A DNA stretch of 8,335 nucleotides from JBFWYO01 sp050186335. GTDB lineage: Bacteria > Pseudomonadota > Alphaproteobacteria > Bin65. Location: positions 1 through 8,335 of the forward strand of contig JBFWYO010000128.1 in NCBI GenBank assembly GCA_050186335.1. The letters are read 5' to 3'. The position numbers and the translations under genes are program-made. The notes under the pieces were generated by a model that searched no databases, had not been told where the DNA came from, and saw only the letters and a program-made list of their open reading frames with translations. Shown piece by piece: positions 1 through 6,366 of this stretch (the stretch's first letter is position 1; each line of letters starts with the position of its first letter).

Positions 1-278
1 TTGCCGCCGCTCTTGTGGACCTCTTCGAGAATCGCGGCCGCCGCCGACAGGCCCAGGCCGCTACCGCCATATGCTTCAGGGATCAGTACCGCGAGATACC
101 CGGCCTCGGTCAGCGCCTTGACGAATTCGGTCGGATACGCGCGTTCGCGATCCAGCGCGCGCCAATAGCTGCCGGGAAACCGCGCGCACAGAGCGCGCAC
201 GGAATCGCGGATCGCGGCGATGTCTTCCGCGTCGGAATGCCGATCCGATTCCGGTTTCGCGACGTCCATTTCGTTCAT
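1..278 (-). CDS. acyl-CoA dehydrogenase, N-terminal part (runs off left edge)
   Basis: This is the first 92 codons of a flavoprotein that would oxidise acyl-CoA thioesters to enoyl-CoA and pass electrons to electron-transfer flavoprotein. The visible part matches the all-helical N-terminal domain of the family: a helix with IRDSVRALC, then FPGSYWRALDRERAYPTEFV, then the typical AGYLAVLIPEAYGGSGLGL stretch, then AAAAILEEVHKSGG. The catalytic base and the FAD-binding middle and C-terminal domains lie outside the window, so chain-length specificity cannot be judged. The ATG at 276-278 is chosen because AAGGGA sits about 7 nt upstream. A second in-frame ATG at 267-269 lacks a comparable site. The gene is divergent from the malic enzyme gene across an 89-bp spacer. 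Family assignment is firm; substrate is unknown. Confidence 0.87.
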   Translation of the reverse strand, partial: MNEMDVAKPESDRHSDAEDIAAIRDSVRALCARFPGSYWRALDRERAYPTEFVKALTEAGYLAVLIPEAYGGSGLGLSAAAAILEEVHKSGG

Positions 279-300
279 GCGCCGGTCCCTTGCCTGGTGC

Positions 301-320
301 GGGAAGACGATAGTCTTGCC
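301..320. promoter_or_regulatory. operator-like dyad in the divergent spacer
   Basis: An inverted repeat with 8-bp arms (301-308 and 313-320) surrounds a GATA spacer. The inner arms AAGAC/GTCTT are perfect; the only mismatch is 303 against 318. It overlaps the candidate -10 of the acyl-CoA dehydrogenase gene and lies 48 bp before the malic enzyme start. A dimeric repressor bound here could act on one or both genes. No regulator gene is visible, so the binding protein is unknown. Confidence 0.35.
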
Positions 321-335
321 GGCCGCCGCGTGCAA
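307..335 (-). promoter_or_regulatory. candidate promoter of the acyl-CoA dehydrogenase gene
   Basis: On the minus strand, TTGCAC (330-335) and TATCGT (307-312) are separated by exactly 17 bp. They match the sigma-70 -35 and -10 consensus at 3 and 4 of 6 positions. Transcription would start near 300, giving a leader of about 22 nt before the ATG at 278. The match is moderate. The spacing and location are the main support. Confidence 0.35.
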
Positions 336-357
336 TCTTGGCAGGCATCCGGCAAGA
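314..357 (+). repeat. 9-bp inverted repeat reaching the malic enzyme RBS
   Basis: TCTTGCCGG (314-322) and CCGGCAAGA (349-357) are perfect reverse complements separated by 26 nt. The right arm overlaps the start of the malic enzyme ribosome binding site, and the left arm shares bases with the 301-320 dyad. If both are transcribed, the two hairpins exclude each other. Whether the plus-strand transcript begins early enough is not known. Confidence 0.35.
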
Positions 358-362
358 GGGGA
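354..362 (+). promoter_or_regulatory. ribosome binding site of malic enzyme
   Basis: AAGAGGGGA lies 5 nt before the ATG at 368. This strong purine-rich site decides for the ATG at 368 over an in-frame upstream start at 338, which would place the site inside the coding region. Confidence 0.75.
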
Positions 363-367
363 TTGCG

Positions 368-1714
368 ATGGCGAGCGAACAGGATCGTTTGGCGCAGGCC
401 GCCAAGCCGATGGCGGACGCGATGCGGCTGCACAAGCAATATCGCGGCAAGGTGCAGGTGCTGCCGAAATGCCCGGTCAGCGCGCCGTCGGATTTCGCGA
501 TCTGGTACACACCCGGCGTCGCGGCGCCGTGCCGCGCGATCGAGGCCGATCGCAAGCTGGTTTACGAGTACACCAACAAGGGCAACAGCATTGCGGTCGT
601 CAGCGACGGCTCGCGCGTGCTCGGCCTCGGCAATATCGGGCCCGAGGCGGGTTTGCCGGTGATGGAAGGCAAGGCGCTGCTGTTCAAATATCTCGGCGGC
701 GTGGACGCCGTGCCGATCTGCCTGAAGACGCAGGAACCGGATGAGATCGTTCGCGCGGTCGAATGGCTGCAGCCGTCGTTCGGCGGCATCAACCTGGAGG
801 ACATCGCCCAGCCGAAATGCTTTCGCGTGCTCGATGCGTTGCGGCAAAGCTGCACGATTCCGGTCTGGCACGACGATCAGCAGGGCTCGGCGACCGTGCT
901 GCTGGCCGGGCTGATCAATGCGCTGCGCGTCGTCGGCAAGGATATCCGGACCGCGCGTCTGACTCTGGTCGGGATCGGCGCCGCGAACTTCGCGACCTAT
1001 CGGCTGCTGAAATCCTACGGCGTCGATCCGGCTCACATTATTGCCTGCGACAAAGCCGGCACACTGCATGGAGGCCGCGCGGATATCGAAGCGCAGCAGG
1101 CGACGTTCGCCGAGAAATGGCAGGTGTGCCGGGAAAGCAATGCCGACAATCTGCGCGGCGGCATCGAGCCGGCGCTGCGCGGCGCCGACATCTGCATCGC
1201 GTTTTCCCATCCGGATCCGACCTTGATCAAGCCGGAATGGGTGCGCGGCATGGCGCGCGATGCGATCGTGTTTGCCTGCGCCAACCCGGAGCCGGAAATC
1301 TGGCCTTGGCTGGCGCGCGAGGCCGGCGCCCGCATCGTCGGCACCGGGCGCAGCGATTTCCCCAACCAGGTCAATAATTCGCTGGCGTTTCCCGGCATTT
1401 TTCGCGGGGTGCTCGACGTGCGCGCGCGCACGATCACCGACGGCATGGCGATCGCGGCCGCCGAGGCGCTTGCCGGCGCGCTCGATGCGTCGGCGCTGGG
1501 GGAGCAGTGCATCCTGCCGGGCATGGACGATTGGCAGACCGCCGCAAAAGTCGCCGCGGCGACTGCGATGCAGGCCCAGGCGGAGGGCGTCGCGGGCCAC
1601 GCGATGACGCACGCCGAGGCGTACGAACGGGCGCGCCGAACCATTGCCGATGCGCGCGCGGCAACCGCATGCCTGATGCAGAGCGGCAGCATCGCCGCCA
1701 AAGCGGGCCAGTAA
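368..1714 (+). CDS. malic enzyme (malate dehydrogenase, oxaloacetate-decarboxylating), short form
   Basis: This 448-residue cytosolic enzyme would convert malate plus NAD(P)+ to pyruvate, CO2 and NAD(P)H, linking the TCA cycle to pyruvate and supplying reducing power. Family landmarks appear in order: YTPGVA with Tyr47; SDGSRVLGLGNIGP (79-92); LPVMEGKALLFK with the probable catalytic Lys102; GGINLEDI with metal ligands Glu144-Asp145; IPVWHDDQQGSA with Asp169/Asp170; the Rossmann motif GIGAANFA (202-209); and FPNQVNNSLAFPG near 331-343. The usual third glycine of the nucleotide motif appears to be Asn207. The protein ends after the NAD-binding domain, so it lacks the phosphotransacetylase-like extension of the roughly 760-residue proteobacterial forms. 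Cofactor preference cannot be read from sequence alone. It is a single gene; its stop is 10 bp before the terminator of the convergent tRNA. Confidence 0.95.
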   Translation: MASEQDRLAQAAKPMADAMRLHKQYRGKVQVLPKCPVSAPSDFAIWYTPGVAAPCRAIEADRKLVYEYTNKGNSIAVVSDGSRVLGLGNIGPEAGLPVMEGKALLFKYLGGVDAVPICLKTQEPDEIVRAVEWLQPSFGGINLEDIAQPKCFRVLDALRQSCTIPVWHDDQQGSATVLLAGLINALRVVGKDIRTARLTLVGIGAANFATYRLLKSYGVDPAHIIACDKAGTLHGGRADIEAQQATFAEKWQVCRESNADNLRGGIEPALRGADICIAFSHPDPTLIKPEWVRGMARDAIVFACANPEPEIWPWLAREAGARIVGTGRSDFPNQVNNSLAFPGIFRGVLDVRARTITDGMAIAAAEALAGALDASALGEQCILPGMDDWQTAAKVAAATAMQAQAEGVAGHAMTHAEAYERARRTIADARAATACLMQSGSIAAKAGQ

Positions 1715-1724
1715 CGAAGCCGAC

Positions 1725-1754
1725 AAAAAAGGCCGGGTGCATGGGCGCCCGGCC
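1725..1754 (-). terminator. Rho-independent terminator of tRNA-Asn
   Basis: A 10-bp stem (1731-1740 with 1745-1754, one G-T wobble) closes a four-base loop. On the minus strand it is followed directly by six T residues (1725-1730). It lies 16 bp past the encoded CCA of tRNA-Asn. The hairpin is also 16 bp after the malic enzyme stop, so it may slow plus-strand transcription too, but no T-run follows it in that direction. Confidence 0.88.
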
Positions 1755-1770
1755 TCGGATGGTCGTGAAT

Positions 1771-1845
1771 TGGCTCCGGCGGAGGGATTCGAACCCCCGA
1801 CCCGGCGGTTAACAGCCGCCTGCTCTACCACTGAGCTACGCCGGA
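1771..1845 (-). tRNA. tRNA-Asn (anticodon GTT)
   Basis: The 75-nt gene folds into a full cloverleaf. The acceptor stem pairs 1839-1845 with 1775-1781, seven of seven. The anticodon stem GGCGG/CCGCC (1804-1808 and 1816-1820) holds the loop CTGTTAA, with GTT at 1811-1813. The T-arm contains GGTTCGAATCC, and the D-arm is AGCTCAGTGGTAGAGC. The discriminator is G (1774), as expected for bacterial tRNA-Asn, and CCA is encoded (1771-1773). It decodes AAC and AAU. It has its own promoter candidate and terminator, so it is probably monocistronic. Confidence 0.98.
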
Positions 1846-1876
1846 ATTATGGGAGGACGCCCCGGAAGGCGCTTCG

Positions 1877-1943
1877 GGCGGCGCTTATAGCAACCCGGCC
1901 AAATCCGCGCCAGCCCATTTTATCGCGGGGCGGCGGCGCTTAT
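1877..1943. repeat. 12-bp direct repeat upstream of tRNA-Asn
   Basis: GGCGGCGCTTAT occurs at 1877-1888 and again at 1932-1943, 55 bp apart. The first copy contains the -10 and discriminator of the tRNA promoter candidate. The second lies between that promoter and the end of the channel gene, with GATAAG in place of TATAAG on the minus strand. Confidence 0.55.
1884..1892 (-). promoter_or_regulatory. extended -10 promoter element for tRNA-Asn
   Basis: On the minus strand TGC-TATAAG (1884-1892) fits the extended -10 pattern TGnTATAAT at all but the last base. It is followed by a GC-rich stretch (GCGCCGCCC), the type of discriminator often seen in stringently controlled stable-RNA promoters. The tRNA 5' end lies about 38 bp downstream. 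No convincing -35 is seen. Confidence 0.5.
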
Positions 1944-1968
1944 CCCGGCAAACGGTCGCGCGGCCGGT

Positions 1969-3233
1969 TCAGGTGCGCGGCTTGTCCTTGTGCCGGTGCC
2001 GTCGATGCTCGGCGGCTTGGGCAGGCTCGGGGTCTTCCGCCGACGTCGCGTGACCGTGGCTCTTGGCGTGCTCGCGCCGGTGATGCTCGAGCTCCTCGGC
2101 CCGCTCGTGCGCGGTGCGCGCGATGGTTTCGCGCAGTTCCGCATCACTTTCCATCAGTTCCTCGAAATCCTCGGATTCCAGCTCCAGCAGGCGGCATTCG
2201 GTCACCGCGACCACGGTGGCCGAGCGGCGCGCTTTGCCGAGCAGCGCCATTTCGCCGAAGAATTGCCCGCCCTTGAGCCGGATCGGGTGCGGATGCAGCG
2301 CCACTTCGACTTCGCCCGAGGCGATGAAATACATCGATTCGGCGGGTTCGCCCCGGCGCACGATGGTCTCGCCCGGCTCGACGATGCGCGGTCGCAAATG
2401 CTGTGTGATTTCGGCGATCCGCGGCGCCACGAGGCGCGAGAAGAACGGCACCTGCGACACCAGCGTCCAGGTCACGACGAAATCGCGCTTCCTGATTTCC
2501 TCCGCAAACCCGCTGGCCAGGATGCCGGCGGGCAGCGCGAACATACCGACGCCTAGGAGGGTCACGAAGCCGCCGATCATGCGGCCGAGCGGCGTGATCG
2601 GCGTCATATCGCCGTAGCCGACCGTGGTCAGCGCCGCCAGCGCCCACCACATGGTCGCCGGGATGCTCGAGAACACCTGCGGCTGCGCCGCGCGTTCGAC
2701 GTAGTAAATGACCGACGACGACAGCACGAGCAGGATCAGGATGATGATCACGCAGCCGCCGAGCGCCCGGCGTTCGCCATAGATGACTCGCCCCAACATG
2801 CTCATCGCCGGCGAGAAGCGCGCCAGCTTGAATATGCGCAGCAGGCGGACCGCGATCAGGAACCCGAATCGTGCGACGTGACCAACGCAATGCAGGAGGG
2901 CAGGATGCCGGCCAGGTCGACCAATGCATAGGTCGAGAGCGCATAGCGCAGCCGTCCGCGCACCGGGTGCTGATATCTGATGCGCGGGCTGTAAACGCAA
3001 AGCCAAAGGCGCGCCGCGTATTCGACGGCAAAGACCAGGATCGCGACGAACTCGATCGCGGCGAAAACGTCGGGATGATTCCGGCCGAGCGCGGGCACGG
3101 TCTCGAGGCAGACGGCGATCACGCTGACCAGGATGGTCAGCATCAGAAAAGTCTGCACCGCGCGCGCCCACGGATGCCGATGCATCGGGCCTTCGAGGAT
3201 TTGATAGAGCAGACGTGGGCCGTGCAGGGCCAT
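1969..3233 (-). pseudogene. cyclic-nucleotide-gated potassium channel (MlotiK1-like), frameshifted between S3 and S4
   Basis: The inner-membrane K+ channel is encoded in two frames. Frame 1 starts at the ATG at 3233 and gives S1 (AVQTFLMLTILVSVIAVCLE), S2 (IEFVAILVFAVEYAARLW) and S3 (YALVDLAGILPSCIALV), then stops at 2856-2858. The other frame continues with S4 (AVRLLRIFKLARF), S5, the pore helix and filter TTVGYGD (about 2608-2628), S6 (GVGMFALPAGILASGF), and a cyclic-nucleotide-binding domain with phosphate-cassette residues FFGEMALLG and RRSATV. Restoring one base near 2859-2870 gives about 421 residues with an S4 like that of relatives. The binding Arg is present, so cAMP gating is likely for an intact protein. 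The tail is His-rich. The upstream start is favoured because RLLYQILEGP before the second Met (3185) resembles family N-termini, although the second Met has the better RBS (GAAGG). It may be a true pseudogene or a one-base error. Confidence 0.9.
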
Positions 3234-3309
3234 GGGCGGCTAGATCCGTGGACGTAACCCAATCATCCTAACACGGTTTGGCTGAGCCGGATTGCCGCAG
3301 CGGTCGCCG

Positions 3310-4485
3310 CTACGAATTGAGGAATTTCAATCGACGGCACGCCGCCTGCGCCTTGAAGGTCTTTTCGTACTGCTCCTGCAGCGCCAGCGCCGCGGCGGCG
3401 TTCGACTCGCCGAGGGCGGCCTGCTGCTGGATGCGCTGGAAGCTCTGGTACCAAACGGTGGAATGGAAGGTCAGATCGATGGCGGCCTGACCAAGGCGCA
3501 TGGTCGTGCCGACCAACGGTGCATATTGCGTCGCACTAAAGGCAAAATTGAGAACATCGTTCGTCGCTGCACGAAGCAGCGCCTGCATCACATCAAGTCC
3601 GGGCGTGTCTAAATCGTCGCCCATGATTTTTTGCAGTTCAGGGTCTTCGACGGCCATACGCACTTCCTCGTTATGTTGGACTAATTCCCTTAGGACTACG
3701 CTGATCGTGTTTCTAGACAACGTCCAAATTTTCTCCGAATCCTTGTTCAACGTCTCGATGTTCTTTAGCTCATTGAGCTTGTCTTGAGATGCGTTGATCT
3801 TCTTGGCGAGCGGCCCCATCTTACCGTAGAGACGGCTTGCCGCATGCTTAGTCGCGGCGTTTTTTCCGGCGCCGCGAAGCGAATCGGATTGCTTCTGTAA
3901 TTCTTTTATTTTTTCGGTAACAGCCGCCATTTTATTCGCGATGAGCTGGCCGGCGATCGCTTTGGTTATGTCCTTTGCCATATCCACCGCGGCTTTCTCG
4001 TTGCGCCGAGTCCACGCCTCCAATTCGGCGACGGAAGTTTTGTTTGCCTGGCCCTGGGTTTCGACCGCGCGCCGATCCGATGCAAGCTGGGCGGGGATTC
4101 CGGCGCAAATGGCACGCGGCTGCTCGGCCCTCGAACGTTCAAGTTGCGCCTGGCGCGCCAATTCCCGGTTCGTGCTGTCGAGCGTCGCCTGGTTGACGGC
4201 AATCGCCTGGCGCGCCACCTGCAAGGCGGCGGCATTGTTCGCCTGGCTCGCGGCGGCCTCGATCTGGCGCGCGTCTGCGAGACCGTGCTTGGCCGTTTCG
4301 AGCTTGCGATCGAGCGCCGTGCGATCGCGGCGGGTAGAGTAGCGGGCGGCTTCGTAATCGTGGATCGGTTGGTAGCGGGAAGCGTTATCTTGTGCGAGGG
4401 CGGAAGACAATGTGTCAGAATAGAAAAGAGTTCCGACAATCAAAAAAATTGCGCATCGACGGCTCATTAAAATGGGCTTCATCAT
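3310..4485 (-). CDS. secreted coiled-coil protein of unknown function
   Basis: I do not recognise this 391-residue protein. It begins with a signal peptide: a hydrophobic stretch around 12-22 and a likely cleavage at ALA|Q, residue 31. A long alpha-helical, heptad-rich region follows (about 40-275), rich in Ala, Gln, Lys and Glu, with TAAL-like helices that suggest coiled coils. The C-terminal part (about 280-391) is predicted helical with a hydrophobic patch near 300-345. The mature protein has only two cysteines, Cys127 and Cys383, which could pair in the periplasm. Start choice is uncertain: ATG-ATG at 4480-4485 follows AGGCGGG, while ATG at 4465-4467 gives a tidier signal peptide (MSRRC). 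It is the last gene of the cluster, 26 bp after the TPR protein at 4512-5432. Its 3' half looks less GC-rich than its neighbours. Confidence 0.85.
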   Translation of the reverse strand: MMKPILMSRRCAIFLIVGTLFYSDTLSSALAQDNASRYQPIHDYEAARYSTRRDRTALDRKLETAKHGLADARQIEAAASQANNAAALQVARQAIAVNQATLDSTNRELARQAQLERSRAEQPRAICAGIPAQLASDRRAVETQGQANKTSVAELEAWTRRNEKAAVDMAKDITKAIAGQLIANKMAAVTEKIKELQKQSDSLRGAGKNAATKHAASRLYGKMGPLAKKINASQDKLNELKNIETLNKDSEKIWTLSRNTISVVLRELVQHNEEVRMAVEDPELQKIMGDDLDTPGLDVMQALLRAATNDVLNFAFSATQYAPLVGTTMRLGQAAIDLTFHSTVWYQSFQRIQQQAALGESNAAAALALQEQYEKTFKAQAACRRLKFLNS

Positions 4486-4511
4486 CCATGTCCCGCCTGA
4501 ATTAACTCAAG

Positions 4512-5432
4512 TTATCGAGTGCGTGCGTAGACCTGACCCGCGTTGGTCAGTCGAAAAATCGTTTCGTTACCATACTGTAGGCAACTTTCTTCTAAGTTCT
4601 GTCCGCCATTGGTCAATCGGAAGGTACAGACTTGATGCCGACTCTCGTTAAACGGTGCTGGGATAAAGCCCATGTTATGTCTTGCCACGACCATGGTGTG
4701 ATTTGCAGAAGCAACGCTAAAGATCCGACTACCGTAACCTCTCGGTTCCATTCGGCTGGTGATCGAATAACCCGTGCCGTTCCAGCGAATGGTGAGCCAC
4801 TCGGTCGCCGGTTCGTCTAGCGAGCCGAAAGGCTTCGTCGAACGCCATTCCCCTTCGATGGTCACGTTCGGGCGGCTGGGGACGGCCGGCTTGGTCTGGG
4901 CCTGGGTTGCAGGTCTAGACGCGGGCGGCGGCACGCGCTTGGCGGCTTCGGCCTTGGCTTCGAGTTCGTATATCTTGTCCTGTGCCGCTCGCGTATCCGC
5001 GGCACCCGGTGCCGCCAGCAGATACCAGCGCAATGCTGCGATCGCCTCTGTAAATTGACCGCGCAGTTCATACGCCTTCGATTGATTGAAATACGCGTCG
5101 CCGAGCCACGGCGCCAATCGCAGCGCCTGCGCATACTGCTGCACAGCCAGATCGTAATCCTGGGCACCCTTGGCGTTCTGCACGAAGGTGTTGCCGCGCA
5201 CCCAGAAGCGCCGCGCCTCTTCGGACACCGAAGGCGGCGGATTCAGCGCGAGGGCGATCTTGATTACCCGCTCGCGCAGCGCCGCGTCGGCTGGTTTTTT
5301 CTGCAATTCGGCGGTGACTTGATCGAGCTCGGCGCGCGTGCCCTGGGCAAACGCATTGATATCGTTGCCGCCGAACGGTCCGATCAGCCCAGCACAAAGC
5401 CCAATGACGAAGACACGAAATAGTCGAAACAC
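4512..5432 (-). CDS. secreted TPR protein with C-terminal CX14C domain (paralogue A)
   Basis: This 306-residue protein has no assigned function. A signal peptide (cleavage near AFA|Q, residue 29) is followed by a helical TPR-type module. That module carries LDQVTAELQKKP (36-47), then ALRLAPWLGDAYFNQSKAYE (103-122) and AIAALRWYLLAAP (130-142), hallmarks of tandem TPR helices. A Pro/Ala linker (about 167-188) leads to a beta-rich C-terminal domain opening with TIEGEWR (191-197). This domain holds Cys269 and Cys284, the only cysteines of the mature protein, a likely disulfide. FRLTNGGQ (271-278) is echoed by FRLTNAGQ (293-300). The start is GTG, preceded by AGGGGG at 5 nt; there is no nearby ATG. 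It is closely related to the two genes upstream, 30 bp and about 0.9 kb away. TPRs usually mediate protein contacts. Confidence 0.9.
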   Translation of the reverse strand: MFRLFRVFVIGLCAGLIGPFGGNDINAFAQGTRAELDQVTAELQKKPADAALRERVIKIALALNPPPSVSEEARRFWVRGNTFVQNAKGAQDYDLAVQQYAQALRLAPWLGDAYFNQSKAYELRGQFTEAIAALRWYLLAAPGAADTRAAQDKIYELEAKAEAAKRVPPPASRPATQAQTKPAVPSRPNVTIEGEWRSTKPFGSLDEPATEWLTIRWNGTGYSITSRMEPRGYGSRIFSVASANHTMVVARHNMGFIPAPFNESRHQVCTFRLTNGGQNLEESCLQYGNETIFRLTNAGQVYARTR

Positions 5433-5437
5433 GATGT

Positions 5438-5443
5438 CCCCCT
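5438..5443 (-). promoter_or_regulatory. ribosome binding site fixing the GTG start of paralogue A
   Basis: AGGGGG on the minus strand lies 5 nt before GTG at 5430-5432. The GTG begins a complete signal peptide, so the site settles the non-ATG start. Confidence 0.7.
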
Positions 5444-5462
5444 AATTTCTTGATTGAACTTA

Positions 5463-6341
5463 TTATTGCGTGCGCCGCAGAGTGTCCCGGGATTGACACG
5501 AGGGGTTGGTACAGACAGCGCCATTGAGGAACATTTGGCAGGTCCGCTCCAACGATTCGCCGCCGTTCGAAAGCTGGAGATCGCAAATGTTGGTATAATT
5601 GTAGTTAGGCGGCGTAAGCCAGTCTGCGCGAATTTTCATGCTCGTGTCACTTGCTGAAACGATCGAGAATGGCCTAGCGCCGCTGATTTGAACGATTGCC
5701 AAAGAATATTGACTGCCGCTCTTACGTATCGTGATGGTTTCCCACCACATGGCATTGTTTTGAATCCACTCGATCCGCCACACACCTTCGATGGTCACGG
5801 CTGGGCGCACTGGCACAGCCGGCCTCGTCTGCGCCGGCGTCGCCGGCTTGGCGGCGGGCGGACGCGCGCGTTTGATGGCTTCGGCTTTTTCTTCCAGGAC
5901 GTAAATCTTGTCCTGTGCAGCCCGCGTGTCGCCGGCATTGGGTGCCGCTAATTTGTACCAGCGGAGCGCCGCGATCGCGTCGGGGAAGCGCTGGCGCAAT
6001 TCGTAGGCCTTCGACTGGTTGAAATAGGCATCGGCAAACCATGGGGCGAGGCGCAGCGCCTGCTCGTACAGCGCGATGGCGCGATCGTAGTCGGCGGGCG
6101 TCTTAGCCGCTTCCAGCGCGGTATTGCCGCGCACGAACGCGCGCCGTGCCTCTTCAGGTGGATCGGGCGTGGGCACGAGCGCTAGGGCGATCTTGATCGC
6201 GCGCTCGCGCAATGCGGCGTCGCCGGGTTTCTTTTGCAGTTCGGCCGTCGCCACATCGAGATCGGCGCGCGTGCCTTGGGCACTGATTGGCGCGGCAAAT
6301 AGACAAACCGCGATCGCAACTACAATGCCTAATTTGGTCAT
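5463..6341 (-). CDS. secreted TPR protein with C-terminal CX14C domain (paralogue B)
   Basis: This 292-residue protein of unknown role is the middle paralogue. A short signal peptide (hydrophobic 5-17, cleavage near ISA|Q, residue 21) precedes the TPR module, with RADLDVATAELQKKPGDAAL, YDRAIALYEQALRLAPWFAD (84-103) and YELRQRFPDAIAALRWY (112-128). The Pro-rich linker (about 160-180) ends at TIEGVWR, where the C-terminal domain begins. Cys253 and Cys268 form the shared CX14C pair. Unlike its sisters it has a second pair, Cys277 and Cys282 (CTNPSC), near the end. Cys13 lies in the signal peptide and is not in a lipobox. The ATG at 6339-6341 follows GAGGG by 6 nt. Spacing to paralogue C is 25 bp, so co-transcription is likely. 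Confidence 0.9.
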   Translation of the reverse strand: MTKLGIVVAIAVCLFAAPISAQGTRADLDVATAELQKKPGDAALRERAIKIALALVPTPDPPEEARRAFVRGNTALEAAKTPADYDRAIALYEQALRLAPWFADAYFNQSKAYELRQRFPDAIAALRWYKLAAPNAGDTRAAQDKIYVLEEKAEAIKRARPPAAKPATPAQTRPAVPVRPAVTIEGVWRIEWIQNNAMWWETITIRKSGSQYSLAIVQISGARPFSIVSASDTSMKIRADWLTPPNYNYTNICDLQLSNGGESLERTCQMFLNGAVCTNPSCQSRDTLRRTQ

Positions 6342-6366
6342 TACTCGCCCTCGGTTTGAGGCGCCA

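Noticed and set aside
15..662. 215-codon plus-strand frame
   Set aside because: Its product is Arg-rich and without motifs. It lies opposite the acyl-CoA dehydrogenase and in the wrong frame of the malic enzyme.
275..1831. 518-codon open frame on the minus strand opposite the malic enzyme gene
   Set aside because: It is a high-GC shadow frame: Arg/Ala/Asp-rich, with no domain resemblance, and it overlaps a fully convincing malic enzyme and the tRNA.
1771..1845. tRNA-Asn as an integration site for the accessory cluster
   Set aside because: The 3' end of the tRNA faces its own terminator and the malic enzyme gene. I saw no second copy of the tRNA end, no integrase, and no transposase in the window.
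2144..3031. 295-codon minus-strand frame within the channel gene
   Set aside because: It is the third frame of the same strand; the product is Arg/Pro/Gly-rich, while the membrane segments and filter are in the other two frames.
3096..3171. Separate start for the channel's second frame at 3171
   Set aside because: The first hundred or so codons of that frame are Arg-rich nonsense, while the other frame encodes S1-S3 over the same bases.
3241..3309. Terminator between the coiled-coil gene and the channel gene
   Set aside because: A short AGCGG/CCGCT hairpin is present near 3297-3311 but has no T-run after it, so a Rho-independent terminator is not supported.
6280..6341. Lipoprotein signal in paralogue B (Cys13)
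   Set aside because: The residues before Cys13 (IAV) do not fit a lipobox, which needs Gly, Ala or Ser at -1. An AxA|Q site follows, as in its sisters.
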